A stretch of 64,000 nucleotides of DNA from Streptomyces sp. NRRL B-1347 (lineage in GTDB: Bacteria > Actinomycetota > Actinomycetes > Streptomycetales > Streptomycetaceae): assembly GCF_000720325.1 (NCBI RefSeq), contig NZ_JOJM01000034.1, forward strand, positions 1-64,000, written 5' to 3'. Below, piece after piece: positions 25,131 to 34,119 of this stretch. Each line of letters begins with the position of its first letter. The stretch's first letter is position 1. Position numbers and translations under genes: made by a program. The notes below the pieces were generated by a model. It was not told the origin of the DNA. It searched no databases and worked only from the letters and a program-made list of their open reading frames with translations.

Positions 25131-25715
25131 GTGGTTGCCGATCTGACCTTGAACACACAGCCCCCTCCCGTCCCGTCCACCCCTCATCCTGTGGGGGTGA
25201 GCAACGACGAGTTCCGGGCCGCCATGTCCCGCCTGGCCGCGGGCGTGGTCCTGGTGACCGCGCAGGAGCCCCCGCTGGACCCGGACGACCCGATGGCGCC
25301 GGCCGGCGAGGACGTGGGCATGACGGCCACCGCGTTCCTCTCGGTCTCCCTGGATCCGCCCCTGGTCATGGTCAGCCTGCGCACGGGCTCCCGCATGGAC
25401 GACCTGCTCGCCGAGCAGCCCCTGTGGGCCGTGTCCGTCCTCACCGAGAGCCAGCGGCACATCGCGGGCCGCTTCGCCATGAAGGGCCGCATCAGCGACC
25501 GGCTGCTCTTCGAGGACATCGCGTACACGCGCGGCAGGGAGAGCGGAGCGCCCCTGGTGGGCGGTGCGCTCGCCACCCTGGAGTGCCGCACCGAGCAGAC
25601 GGTGGCGGCGGGCGACCACACGCTGGTGATCGGCCGCGTCCTGACGGCGGAGCTGCCGAGCGGGGACGGCGGGCCGCTGCTGTACTTCCGCGGGCGGTAC
25701 CGGCAGCTGGACTGA
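25131..25715 (+). CDS. Flavin reductase-like domain protein
   Basis: FMN-binding split-barrel reductase of 194 aa, the usual small component that supplies reduced flavin to monooxygenases, or a stand-alone reductase. Recognisable: FRAAMSRLAAGVVLVTA, the TATAFLSVSLDPPLVMVSL block, the RFAMKGRISDRLLFE region and the late GDHTLVIGRVL. The start GTG 25131 lies 7 nt after TAGCGT without a ribosome site, probably leaderless; an internal GTG at 25197 (VSNDEF) would remove the Pro-rich leader. The partner oxygenase is not adjacent. Confidence 0.82.
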   Translation: MVADLTLNTQPPPVPSTPHPVGVSNDEFRAAMSRLAAGVVLVTAQEPPLDPDDPMAPAGEDVGMTATAFLSVSLDPPLVMVSLRTGSRMDDLLAEQPLWAVSVLTESQRHIAGRFAMKGRISDRLLFEDIAYTRGRESGAPLVGGALATLECRTEQTVAAGDHTLVIGRVLTAELPSGDGGPLLYFRGRYRQLD

Positions 25716-25759
25716 GGCCCTCGCGTCGCCGTACGACGGCTGTCGCTACTGGCTACCGG

Positions 25760-26191
25760 CTACTGCCAGTCCTTGCCCGAGCGGCCCTGCTTGGTCTCGC
25801 CGCGCCGCTTCTTCTCCCGCAGGCGCCGCTCGTTGATCCCGCGCGGGATGCGGGTCGCGCGCCGGGGCTTGGGCGGCGGCGCGGTGGCCTCCGCGAGCAG
25901 CGCGGCGAGGCGGACGGCCGCGGCCTCCCGGTTGCGCCACTGGGAGCGGTGCTCGCTCGCCCGTACGCTCACGACGCCGTCGACGAGCCGGGACGCGAGC
26001 CGCTCCAGGGCCCGCTGCTTCCACACCTCGGGCAGCGCGTCGGTGGCCGCCAGGTCGAAGCGGAGCTCGACCTGCGAGTCACTGGTGTTGACGTGCTGGC
26101 CGCCGGGCCCCGAAGAGCGCGAGAAACGCCACATGAGCTCGGCCTCCGGCAGGACGACCGAGCCGCGGATGACGTGTTCGCGACCAGACAT
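25760..26191 (-). CDS. arfB: Alternative ribosome-rescue factor ArfB (YaeJ family)
   Basis: Peptidyl-tRNA hydrolase of 143 aa that releases ribosomes stalled without a stop codon. The catalytic GGQ lies at 30-32 in SSGPGGQHVNTSDS. The basic C-terminal tail (RRLREKKRRGETKQGRSGK) is the part that enters the empty mRNA channel. There is no codon-recognition domain, separating it from RF1/RF2. ATG 26191 is the family start. Convergent with the flavin reductase. Confidence 0.92.
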   Translation of the reverse strand: MSGREHVIRGSVVLPEAELMWRFSRSSGPGGQHVNTSDSQVELRFDLAATDALPEVWKQRALERLASRLVDGVVSVRASEHRSQWRNREAAAVRLAALLAEATAPPPKPRRATRIPRGINERRLREKKRRGETKQGRSGKDWQ

Positions 26192-26419
26192 GTCTCCTAT
26201 GATCCCGCGCCGGCCCGCCGTACGACACCTGTTTTCCGCCGCCGTGGCCTCTTCACGACCTCGTCACCGGGCATCAGGGGGCACCTTCGGCAAAGAAAGT
26301 AAAGAAGCGAGTCCGCATATGGAACCTTGGATACCCCCCGCGGCGTTCATAGGGGTGCCGGTAGCTTCGCCCCCAGAGTGAAGCCCGCACATAGGCGACT
26401 AGGGAAGGGACTCCCAACA

Positions 26420-26995
26420 ATGGCTGTAAGCCTGTCCAAGGGCGGCAATGTCTCGCTCACCAAGGAGGCACCGGGCCTGACCGCCGTCACGGTCGGCCTC
26501 GGCTGGGACGTCCGCACCACCACGGGCACCGACTTCGACCTGGACGCCTCCGCGATCGCGGTGAACACCCAGGGCAAGGTCTACTCGGACGCCCACTTCG
26601 TCTTCTTCAACAACAAGGCGACGCCGGACCAGACGATCGTCCACACCGGTGACAACGTCACGGGCCAGGGCGAGGGCGACGACGAGCAGATCAACGTCAA
26701 CCTCGCGGGCCTGCCCGCCGACATCGAGAAGATCGTCTTCCCGGTCTCGATCTACGACGCCGAGAACCGCTCGCAGAACTTCGGCCAGGTGCGGAACGCC
26801 TTCATCCGCATCATCAACCAGGCCGGTGGCACGGAGATCGCGCGCTACGACCTCTCCGAGGACGCGGCCACCGAGACCGCCATGGTCTTCGGCGAGCTCT
26901 ACCGCAACGGCGCGGAGTGGAAGTTCCGCGCCGTAGGCCAGGGCTACGCCTCCGGCCTGGTGGGCATCGCCCAGGACTTCGGCGTCAACGTCTGA
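26420..26995 (+). CDS. terD: TerD family stress protein
   Basis: Cytosolic calcium-binding TerD-type protein of 191 aa. The signature [20 protein letters not shown] lies near residues 25-44, [24 protein letters not shown] follows, and NAFIRIINQ and ARYDLSED complete the family pattern. In Streptomyces TerD paralogues affect calcium handling and differentiation; tellurite resistance is only one phenotype. ATG 26420 has AAGGGA about 9 nt upstream. A TerB-like gene follows 182 bp later after a terminator, so they may be separately transcribed. Confidence 0.92.
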   Translation: MAVSLSKGGNVSLTKEAPGLTAVTVGLGWDVRTTTGTDFDLDASAIAVNTQGKVYSDAHFVFFNNKATPDQTIVHTGDNVTGQGEGDDEQINVNLAGLPADIEKIVFPVSIYDAENRSQNFGQVRNAFIRIINQAGGTEIARYDLSEDAATETAMVFGELYRNGAEWKFRAVGQGYASGLVGIAQDFGVNV

Positions 26996-27012
26996 GTCCG
27001 CACGGACTGACC

Positions 27013-27051
27013 AGCGGGCCCCGGCCGGAGCACTTCCGGCAGGGGCCCGCT
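27013..27051 (+). terminator. Terminator of terD
   Basis: AGCGGGCCCC (27013-27022) pairs with GGGGCCCGCT (27042-27051), with an inner GCCGGA / TCCGGC helix. No T-tract. Confidence 0.75.
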
Positions 27052-27177
27052 GCGTACGCGCGCCCAAGGCACGGGCCGCGCGGGGAACTTCGGCGCGCGG
27101 GACGGCGTTGCCAGGACGACGCGCGCACAGCGCGCGGCCGACGGGTACGACACGGGCAGAAGCCGAGGTGGCGCGGA

Positions 27178-27738
27178 ATGGCTATGTGGGACCGGATCAA
27201 AGACCAGGCCAAGAACCTGCAGCAGGCGCAGGGCGGGCGCGCCCACGGCGCGCCCGGCACCGGCGGGCACGGCTCGCACGGCAGCGGGTCCAAGAGCTCC
27301 AAGGCCCAGCTCGTGGGCCTGCTCAAGTCCCAGCTCACCTCGCTGAAGTCGGAGCTGAAGAGCGGCGCCTACCGCGACGCGAGCATGGCCATGTGCGCCC
27401 TGGTGGCCGCCGCCGACGGCACCGTCGACCCGGCCGAGCGCCAGCACGTCGAATCCCTGATCCTGCAGAACGACGTGTTGCAGAACTTCCCCCCGGACCA
27501 GCTGCGCCAGCGCTTCAACAAGCACGTGGACCAGCTGTCCTTCAACTTCCAGCAGGGCAAGGCCGCGGTCATGCAGGAGATCGCCAAGGCCGCGAAGAAG
27601 CCCGCGGAGGCCAGGGCGGTCGTGCAGACCGGCTTCGTCATCGCGGGCGCGGACGGCTATGTGGCCCCCGCCGAGGAGCAGGTCCTGCGCGAGGCCTGCG
27701 CGGCACTCGGCGTGTCCCCCCAGGAGTTCGGCCTCTGA
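27178..27738 (+). CDS. TerB-family tellurite-resistance-like protein
   Basis: Protein of 186 aa. Residues 1-45 are a low-complexity Gly/His/Ser leader (GAPGTGGHGSHGSGSK). From about 60 to 180 there is an alpha-helical TerB domain with the two acidic metal-site segments MCALVAAADGTVDPAER and VIAGADGYVAPAEEQVL. TerB is thought to be a peripheral membrane metal sensor working with TerD/TerC. ATG 27178 has GAGG about 10 nt upstream. Convergent with the M1 peptidase. Confidence 0.85.
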   Translation: MAMWDRIKDQAKNLQQAQGGRAHGAPGTGGHGSHGSGSKSSKAQLVGLLKSQLTSLKSELKSGAYRDASMAMCALVAAADGTVDPAERQHVESLILQNDVLQNFPPDQLRQRFNKHVDQLSFNFQQGKAAVMQEIAKAAKKPAEARAVVQTGFVIAGADGYVAPAEEQVLREACAALGVSPQEFGL

Positions 27739-27787
27739 GACCGCGGCCGGGCGGTGCTGCGCGAGCCCCCGCGGCCGGGGCCCACCG

Positions 27788-29257
27788 CTAGCGCTCGTCC
27801 GGCTTGCCGTCGCCGTACAGCCAGTCCGACCACACCCGCTTCAGCTCCTCGCGCGCCTCGTCGTCGCCCGCGTGCTGCTCGACGTACGTGGTGAAGTCCT
27901 CGGTGTCCGCGTTGGCGTGGCGGTACTTCTTCGTCCAGCCCTTGACGATGGTGTAGAAGGTGTCGTCGCCGACGGTCTCGCGGACCTTCTGGATGACCAT
28001 CGCGCCCCGGTAGTAGACGGGGTCGTCGGAGATGCTCGCGGCGTCCGGCTGCTTGGCGGGCGCGAACTCCCAGAGGGACGCGTGGTCCTCCTTCTCGTCC
28101 CAGTACTCGTCGTCGTAGAGCGCGTCGACGGTCTCCTCGACGGTGTCGCCGTCGTTGTCCTCCTCGTACAGCCACTCCGCGAACGTCGCGAAGCCCTCGT
28201 TGAGCCACATGTCCTGCCAGCTCTTCGGCGACACCGAGTCGCCGAACCACTGGTGGGCCAGCTCGTGCACGAGGGTCTCGGTGTTGGCGTCCTGGACGGG
28301 GAACAGCGGCTTGGTCTGGGTCTCCAGGGCGTAGCCGAGGTCCGCGCGGCCGTCGACGACGGCGCCGGTGGACGAGAAGGGGTAGTCGCCGAAGTTGAAC
28401 TCCGCCCAGTCCACGATGTCGGGGATCTCGGCGAGGACCTTCTCGGTCTTCTTGCGCCTGCCCTCGGGGAGCGTGGAGTCGACCGCCGTGAAGACGGGGA
28501 TGCCGCTCTCGGTCATCGACGTCTTCGTGCGGTACTTGCCGACGGCGACCGTCGCCAGATAGCTGGCCATCGGCTCGGCGTTGTGCCAGGCGAAGGTGGT
28601 CCGGCCGTTGGCGGTGGTCTCCTTCGTCAACTCGCCGTTGGAGATGGCCTTCAGGCCCTTGGGGACGGTGACCTCTATGTCGTACGAGGCCTTGTCGATC
28701 GGGTGGTGGTTGCCGGGGAACCACGCCATCGAGCCCGCGGGCTGCCCCGTCGCGAGCGCGCTGCCCTCCCCCTTCAGCCAGCCCTCCTTGGCGCCGTCCG
28801 CGTCCGTGATGGTCTGCGGGGTGCCGGAGTAGCGCACGGTGGCGCGGAAGGTCTCGCCGCGGTCGAGGTCGTCGCGGGGGCGCACGGTCAGCTCGCTGCC
28901 CGCGCGCTGGAAGCGGGCCTCCTTGCCCTCGACGGTCACGGACTCCACGTCCAGGCCCTTGAGGTCGAGGTTGAAGGCGCTGAGCGTCTTGGTGGCGCGG
29001 GCCGTGATGTCGGCGGTGCCGGTGAGCTGCCGGGACTCGGGGTCGTAGCCGAGCTTCAGACCGTAGTGCGTCACGTCGTAGCCGCCGTTGCCGAGCTTCG
29101 GGAAGTACGGGTCGCGGACGCCCGCGGCACCCGGAGTGCCCCCGACACCGCTGCTCGTGCACGCGGTGAGCGCGGTCGCGAGGGCGGTGGCGCAGAGCAG
29201 CGCGAGGGGCGTGCGGCGGGGCCCCTTGGTCAGGGGGGCGGTGGCTCGGTAGATCAC
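27788..29257 (-). CDS. M1-family metallopeptidase, secreted lipoprotein
   Basis: Zinc aminopeptidase-like protein of 489 aa, exported and lipid-anchored: the signal peptide ends in an ALTAC lipobox. The zinc site HELAHQWFGD is followed by NEGFATF 18-19 residues later, giving HExxH-x18-E. The GAMEN exopeptidase motif is replaced by a YALETQT segment, as is common in actinobacterial short M1 proteins, so strict aminopeptidase activity is uncertain. It lacks the long helical C-terminal domain of PepN. GTG 29257 lies 7 nt after TAGGAT with no ribosome site, probably leaderless; ATG 29293 would place the -10 inside the gene. Confidence 0.88.
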   Translation of the reverse strand: MIYRATAPLTKGPRRTPLALLCATALATALTACTSSGVGGTPGAAGVRDPYFPKLGNGGYDVTHYGLKLGYDPESRQLTGTADITARATKTLSAFNLDLKGLDVESVTVEGKEARFQRAGSELTVRPRDDLDRGETFRATVRYSGTPQTITDADGAKEGWLKGEGSALATGQPAGSMAWFPGNHHPIDKASYDIEVTVPKGLKAISNGELTKETTANGRTTFAWHNAEPMASYLATVAVGKYRTKTSMTESGIPVFTAVDSTLPEGRRKKTEKVLAEIPDIVDWAEFNFGDYPFSSTGAVVDGRADLGYALETQTKPLFPVQDANTETLVHELAHQWFGDSVSPKSWQDMWLNEGFATFAEWLYEEDNDGDTVEETVDALYDDEYWDEKEDHASLWEFAPAKQPDAASISDDPVYYRGAMVIQKVRETVGDDTFYTIVKGWTKKYRHANADTEDFTTYVEQHAGDDEAREELKRVWSDWLYGDGKPDER

Positions 29258-29303
29258 CCCGGTGATCCTATGGCCACCGCCCCTGCCCGCCACGGGGCCC
29301 CCG

Positions 29304-29391
29304 CGCGCCGGGAGTCAACGCACACCGGGGAGTCAGCGCACGCCGGGGGTCAGCACGCGCCGGGGGTCAGCGGGCGCCGGGGGTCAGCGGG
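29304..29391. repeat. Tandem repeat of a 17-18 bp unit at the hbpS 3' end
   Basis: About five imperfect copies of GCGCCGGGGGTCAGCGG. The hbpS stop codon (TGA on the reverse strand, 29384-29386) is in the last copy, and each other copy repeats the same TGA. Confidence 0.8.
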
Positions 29392-29941
29392 CGAGCGCGG
29401 CCACGCCCGCCTTCGCGAACTTCTCGTCCAGGTCGCCGCTGGGCGCGCCCGCGACGCCGATGCCCGCGACGGGGCCGCCCTTCGCGGTGACCGGGGCGCC
29501 GCCCGCGAGGAACAGCGTGCCGGGGATGTCCTTGAGGTTCGGCGCCTGCTCAAGGCGCTTGGCGAGCTCGGAGGTGGGCGCGTTCCAGGACACGGCGGTG
29601 AAGGCCTTGCGCTCGGCGGACTCGTACGACTGCGGGCCCGCGCCGTCACCGCGCAGGGTGACGATCGTGTTGCCGTTGCGGTCGACGACGGCGACCGTGA
29701 CGCGCTGGTTCTCCTTCTTCGCCGCGTCCAGGGTGGCCTGCGCGGCCTTCGTGGCGGCGGCCACGGTGAGGTGCGTGGACTGCGTCAGGTTGCGGTTGCC
29801 CGCGTCGGCGGTGACGGCGGCCTTGGCCGCGGCCGCCGGGGCGTCGGCGCTGGCGGAGACGGCGCCGACCGTACCGGCGCCGACGACGCCGAGGACGGCG
29901 GCGGCGGTGAGGACGCGGGCACGCGGCGAGAGCTGCTTCAT
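29384..29941 (-). CDS. hbpS: Extracellular heme-binding protein HbpS (GlcG/HbpS family)
   Basis: Secreted heme- and iron-binding protein of 185 aa. A cleavable signal peptide covers about residues 1-33 (ending VSASADA). The GlcG/HbpS domain shows LTVAAATKAAQATLDAA, VAVVDRNGNTIVTLRGDGA, SAERKAFTAVSWNAPT and GGAPVTAKGGPVAGIGVAGA. In S. reticuli HbpS binds heme on mycelial walls and modulates the sensor kinase SenS under redox stress. Here it is divergent from senS-senR, the same arrangement, which strongly supports the assignment. ATG 29941 has AAGGAG 7 nt upstream. Its 3' end is duplicated in tandem repeats. Confidence 0.9.
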   Translation of the reverse strand: MKQLSPRARVLTAAAVLGVVGAGTVGAVSASADAPAAAAKAAVTADAGNRNLTQSTHLTVAAATKAAQATLDAAKKENQRVTVAVVDRNGNTIVTLRGDGAGPQSYESAERKAFTAVSWNAPTSELAKRLEQAPNLKDIPGTLFLAGGAPVTAKGGPVAGIGVAGAPSGDLDEKFAKAGVAALAR

Positions 29942-30169
29942 GGTGTGACTCCTTGGGGCGGCACGGTCTGTGCGGCGGTACGGGCCCCGAGGCGGGCCCT
30001 GTGCTTCGATCCTCCGGGCGGATCCCGGTCCGCCCCGTCGGCACAGCGGCTGCGGGTCGCGCGTGGTTCGGATGACGTCAGGGTCAGCCGATCGGTTGAC
30101 CCCGGCCTGCGCCCAGCGGGCCACAATGAGGGTGTTTGCCCAGTTCACGCGTGTGACAGGAGGTCGGGG

Positions 30170-31459
30170 ATGCACGGAGGTGACGGCGCGGGAGCGGACC
30201 GTCCCGGAGTCGTCGGCCCGGAGGGCCGGTGGCTCGCGGCCGTCATGCACACCGCGTTCTTCCTGCTGCTCGCCGCCTCGCTCAGCCGGTTCCTGCTGCG
30301 CCACCCCGGCGAGCCCCGGACGCCGTGGATCATCGCCCTCTCGGCCGTGCTCGCCCTCCTCTACGTCCTCGGCCCGGCCCTCGGCGCCACGCCGAACCCG
30401 CGGCGCCTGCTGTGGCTCGGCGCGGTCGTCGGCGTCTGGGTGGTGCTCGTGATCCTCGCGCCGAGCTACGCGTGGTGCGCGGTGCCACTGTTCTACACGG
30501 GCCTGCGGACGCTGCCGACGCGCGCGGCCCTCGCCCTCGTCACCGTCCTCACGGCCCTCGTGGTCGCGGCCCAGCTGCGGCTCGCGGACGGCTTCGACCC
30601 GAACCTGGCGTTCGCGCCGCCCGCCGTGGCGGCCGTGGCGACGGCGGTGTTCGTCCACATGCAGCGGCAGACGGCGCGGCAGCGCGCCCTCATCGACGAC
30701 CTGCTGCGCACCCGGCGCGAGCTCGCCGCCACCGAACGGCGCGAGGGCACGCTCGCCGAGCGGCAGCGCCTGTCCATGGAGATCCACGACACGCTGGCCC
30801 AGGGCCTGTCCAGCCAGCGGATGCTGCTCCAGGCGGCGGACCGGGTGTGGGACACGGACGCGGCGGCGGCCCGCGCCCACGTCCGCACCGCCGGGTCCAT
30901 CGCCGACCGCGGCCTCGCCGAGGCCCGCCGCCTCGTCCACGACCTGGCGCCGGTGGACCTCGCCGAGGCGGGGCCCGACCCGGCGTACGCGCTCCCCACG
31001 GCGCTGCGGACGCTGGCGGGGCGGGAGTCCGGGGCGGACCTGACGGTGCGTTTCCACGCCGAGGGCACACCGGTCCCGCTGGCGGGCCCGGCCCGCTCGG
31101 CGCTGCTGCGGATCGCGCAGGGCGCGCTCGCGAACGTACGGGAGCACGCAGGGGCGGGTACGGCCGCGCTGACGCTGACGTACCTCGACGACCAGGTGGT
31201 GCTCGACGTGGCGGACGACGGCCGGGGGTTCTCGCCACAGGCGCCCGGCGGTGGGCGGGGCGCGCGCGGGCACGGCCTGCCCGCGATCCGCGCGCGGGCC
31301 GCGCAGCTGGGCGGGACGCTGACGGTGGAGTCGGCGCCGGGTGAGGGGACGGTGCTCTCGGTGGCGATTCCCCTGGCGGACGCGGCGGACACGGCGGACG
31401 CGGCGGACGCGGAGGCCCGGCTTGAGGCACAGCGAGGGAGTCACGATGAACGCGACTGA
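30170..31459 (+). CDS. senS: Sensor histidine kinase SenS
   Basis: Membrane sensor kinase of 429 aa, NarL-type (HisKA_3). Five hydrophobic segments lie within about residues 18-165, followed by the phosphorylation helix MEIHDTLAQGLSSQ and an ATPase domain with DDGRGFSP. No large extracellular loop is visible, fitting a kinase that senses through a partner such as HbpS. ATG 30170 is supported by AGGAGG 6 nt upstream. Divergent from hbpS and overlapping senR by 14 nt. The C-terminal tail contains a small Ala/Asp repeat (DAADTADAADAEA). Confidence 0.9.
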   Translation: MHGGDGAGADRPGVVGPEGRWLAAVMHTAFFLLLAASLSRFLLRHPGEPRTPWIIALSAVLALLYVLGPALGATPNPRRLLWLGAVVGVWVVLVILAPSYAWCAVPLFYTGLRTLPTRAALALVTVLTALVVAAQLRLADGFDPNLAFAPPAVAAVATAVFVHMQRQTARQRALIDDLLRTRRELAATERREGTLAERQRLSMEIHDTLAQGLSSQRMLLQAADRVWDTDAAAARAHVRTAGSIADRGLAEARRLVHDLAPVDLAEAGPDPAYALPTALRTLAGRESGADLTVRFHAEGTPVPLAGPARSALLRIAQGALANVREHAGAGTAALTLTYLDDQVVLDVADDGRGFSPQAPGGGRGARGHGLPAIRARAAQLGGTLTVESAPGEGTVLSVAIPLADAADTADAADAEARLEAQRGSHDERD

Positions 31460-32141
31460 GGGCTCGGCCCCGGGTTCCCCCGAGGACGGGAGGGGCGGCG
31501 GCCCGGACGGCACTGTCCCGGTGCGGCTCCTGGTCTGCGACGACCACGCCGTCGTCCGGGCGGGCCTGCTCGCGCTGCTCGGCAGCGCCCCCGGTGTCGA
31601 GGTGGTCGGCGAGGCCGGTTCCGGCGAGGAGGCGGTGGCCCTCGCCGCGAAGCTGCGGCCGGACGTCGTCCTCATGGACCTCCAGCTCGGCCCCGGCATG
31701 GACGGCGTGCAGGCGACGCGGCGCATCACGGCGGCGGCCGGGGGCGGGCGGCCGCACGTCCTTGTCCTCACCACGTACGACACCGACGCCGACATCACCC
31801 GTGCGATCGAGGCGGGTGCCACCGGCTATCTGCTCAAGGCCGAGCGGCCCGACGAGCTGTTCTCGGCGATCCGCGCCGCCGCGTGCGGCCGCACCGCGCT
31901 CTCGCCGCCGGTCGCGTCCCGCGTGATGGCCCGGATGCGGGAGCCCCGGCCCGGGCTCACCCCCCGCGAGCGCGACATCCTGGGCCAGCTGGCCCAGGGC
32001 CTCGGCAACCGCGAGATCGCCCGGGCCCTGTTCATCAGCGAGGCCACGGTGAAGACGCACCTGGGGCGCATCTACGACAAGCTCGGAGTGGAGACCCGGG
32101 CGGGCGCGGTAGCCGTGGCCAAGGAACAGCGCCTCCTCTAA
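31446..32141 (+). CDS. senR: Response regulator SenR (NarL/LuxR family)
   Basis: DNA-binding response regulator of 231 aa. Receiver domain at about 25-150 with VCDDHAVVRAG and the phospho-acceptor Asp in VVLMDLQL; LuxR-type helix-turn-helix at about 165-225 with LTPRERDILGQLAQGLGNREIA and EATVKTHLGRIYDKLGV. The ATG at 31446 overlaps the 3' end of senS, so kinase and regulator are co-translated. In S. reticuli SenR activates oxidative-stress genes such as furS-cpeB and autoregulates the hbpS-senSR locus. Confidence 0.9.
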   Translation: MNATEGSAPGSPEDGRGGGPDGTVPVRLLVCDDHAVVRAGLLALLGSAPGVEVVGEAGSGEEAVALAAKLRPDVVLMDLQLGPGMDGVQATRRITAAAGGGRPHVLVLTTYDTDADITRAIEAGATGYLLKAERPDELFSAIRAAACGRTALSPPVASRVMARMREPRPGLTPRERDILGQLAQGLGNREIARALFISEATVKTHLGRIYDKLGVETRAGAVAVAKEQRLL

Positions 32142-32192
32142 GCGCTTCGCTGGAAGTGCCGCGCTGTGCCGTCTTTGTGCCGCGGCGCCATC

Positions 32193-32231
32193 GTGGCTGG
32201 TCGCGCAGTTCCCCGCGCCCCTTCGGGGCGC
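32193..32231 (+). repeat. Dispersed repeat family B
   Basis: GTGGCTGGTCGCGCAGTTCC then CCGCGCCCCTTCGGGGCGC, nearly identical to 12641-12679. It lies after senR and may serve as its terminator. Confidence 0.8.
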
Positions 32232-32304
32232 GGCCGTACCGCAGCGAACTTCACCAAGGCCGCTTAGCCCGGGCCCGCGGGTGCGGGCATGACACCATCG
32301 GGGC

Positions 32305-32805
32305 GTGCTCGACATCGGCTATGCCCTCTCCCGCCGCTTTCCCGACCCGCCGCAGGCGGACTACCGCACCGCGGACGTCCGCACGCTGCGGCACGACCTG
32401 TTCTGCGGGGACGTGTACCTGGCCGACACCAAGGCGGACCGGGAGCTGTCCACAGCCTGGGGATGGGTGCCGGTGCTCGACTTCGCGTGGGCGCTGTGCG
32501 ACATCGTGGAGCGGCTCGACCAGGACCCGATGGGCAGCAGGGCCGCGCGGCCCCAGCACGCCGAGCTGGACTTCACCGAGTCCACGGACCGGATGCTGTT
32601 CGAGCGGCGCTTCGGGTGGGTCGACATCGACGCCGACTGGCTGGACCCGGGCGAGCCGCCGCTCACCTTCTCGCACGCCGAACTGCGCCGCGAGGCACGG
32701 GACTTCCTGCACGACGTGGTGGCCGACCTGACCGACCTGCACGAGGACCTGGGCGAGAACCCGGCCGTGTGGACCCTGCTTGCCCGCTTCCCCCGAGTGC
32801 CCTGA
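32305..32805 (+). CDS. Conserved hypothetical protein
   Basis: Protein of 166 aa (start VLDIGYALSRRF) with no domain I can name. It is acidic and aromatic-rich, with WGWVPVLDFAWALCDIV and LDFTESTDRMLFERRFGWVDIDADW as notable blocks; no signal peptide or membrane segment. The C-terminal half is helical and Asp/Glu/Leu-rich (DVVADLTDLHEDLG). GTG 32305 is the only sensible start and no ribosome site is visible. Likely cytosolic; related proteins are, from memory, common in Streptomyces, sometimes in immunity-protein-like contexts, but that is not evidence of function. Confidence 0.65.
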   Translation: MLDIGYALSRRFPDPPQADYRTADVRTLRHDLFCGDVYLADTKADRELSTAWGWVPVLDFAWALCDIVERLDQDPMGSRAARPQHAELDFTESTDRMLFERRFGWVDIDADWLDPGEPPLTFSHAELRREARDFLHDVVADLTDLHEDLGENPAVWTLLARFPRVP

Positions 32806-32889
32806 GGCCGTCCGGCCCGCGGATGTCACATGCGCGGGGGCCCGCTCCGTCGTACCCGTACAGGCCCACGACAGAAACGGACCCCGCCC

Positions 32890-34119
32890 ATGGCCCGCGC
32901 CACCAGCCCCCGTACCCGTAAGGCCTCCCCCACCGTCACCGTCGTCGGCGGCGGCTTCGCCGGACTCACCGCTGCCATCGCCGCCGCCGAGGGCGGGGCC
33001 CAGGTCACCGTGCACGAGGCACACCACACGCTCGGCGGCCGCGCCCGCACCGCGGAAGGCACGTACAGGACGAACGAGGGTCCGCACGCGCTCTACAACG
33101 GCGGCCCCCACTGGACCTGGCTCAAGCAGCGCGACCTGATCGGCGAGCTGGCCCCGCTGCCGCCGCTGGAGGGCACCCGGCTGCGCCTGCGCCACCGGGG
33201 CGCGCTGCGCCGCACCCCGCCCCTGGGGATGCTGCGGCTGCTGCGCCGGGCACCGGAACAGGCCCCCGTCGACGAGGACTTCCTGACCTGGGCCACCCGT
33301 GAGGTGGGCCCGGAGGGCGCCCGCGCCGCCGCGCACTACACCGCCGTGGCCCTCTTCCACCACGACCCCGGCTCGCTGTCCGCCCGCTTCGTGCACACCC
33401 GGCTCCGCCGGGCCGCCAAGCTGCCCCCCGAGGCCCACTACCCGGTGGGCGGCTGGGGCGCGGTCGTCGACCGGATGGCCGCCCGCGCCTGGAACCTGGG
33501 CGTCCGGGTGGAGACCCTGGCCCGCGTCGACGACATCGCGGAGCAGGCGCGGCGCGGCCCCGTCATCGTCGCCACCTCGCTCGACGCCGCGCGCCGGCTC
33601 CTGAAGGACGAGAGCCTGACCTGGGCGAGCGGGCGCACCGCCCTGGTGGACCTGGCGCTGCGGCCGCGCCGGGGCGATCTGTTCGCCCTCTCGGACCTGG
33701 ACGGCACGGGCTGGCTGGAGCGGTTCACCGCCCAGGACCGCACGCTCGCCCCGGAAGGGCAGCAGCTGCTCCAGGGGCAGCTCCCGCTCGCCCCGCACGA
33801 GTCGAAGGCGGACGGGGTCAGGCGCGCGGAAGAACTGCTCGACCTCGGTTTCCGCGACTGGCGCGAGCGCGTGACCTGGCGCCGCGCGTCGGTGGCGAAC
33901 GGCCGCACGGGCGCCGTCGACCGGCCGGGCACGACCTGGCGCGACCGGCCCGCGGTGGACAGGGGCGACGGCGTGTTCCTGGTGGGCGACCAGGTGGCGG
34001 CGCCGGGGCTGCTCAGCGAGGTCTCCTTCAACAGCGCCGTCGAGGCGGTGTCGCTGGCCCTGACCGGCACGGGCCGGCTGACCGCCACCACGCCCTGGGT
34101 TGACCTCAAGTCTGCTTGA
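32890..34119 (+). CDS. FAD-dependent oxidoreductase, phytoene-dehydrogenase-like
   Basis: Flavoprotein of 409 aa. The dinucleotide-binding GGGFAGLTAAIAAAEGG is at 20-36 with HEAHHTLGGRART following, the typical start of the amine-oxidase/phytoene-desaturase superfamily. The C-terminal VFLVGDQVAAPGLLSEVSFNSA is the second FAD-binding block. ATG 32890 gives the normal N-terminus; ATG 32830 is in frame but adds a basic leader. The substrate is unknown and no carotenoid genes are nearby. The stop codon lies inside the SoxR-like operator of the next gene. Confidence 0.82.
   Translation: MARATSPRTRKASPTVTVVGGGFAGLTAAIAAAEGGAQVTVHEAHHTLGGRARTAEGTYRTNEGPHALYNGGPHWTWLKQRDLIGELAPLPPLEGTRLRLRHRGALRRTPPLGMLRLLRRAPEQAPVDEDFLTWATREVGPEGARAAAHYTAVALFHHDPGSLSARFVHTRLRRAAKLPPEAHYPVGGWGAVVDRMAARAWNLGVRVETLARVDDIAEQARRGPVIVATSLDAARRLLKDESLTWASGRTALVDLALRPRRGDLFALSDLDGTGWLERFTAQDRTLAPEGQQLLQGQLPLAPHESKADGVRRAEELLDLGFRDWRERVTWRRASVANGRTGAVDRPGTTWRDRPAVDRGDGVFLVGDQVAAPGLLSEVSFNSAVEAVSLALTGTGRLTATTPWVDLKSA

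Noticed and set aside
27659..30169. Forward frame continuous with senS giving a 1266-aa protein
   Set aside because: The upstream part is antisense to the M1 peptidase and hbpS. senS starts at ATG 30170 with AGGAGG directly upstream.
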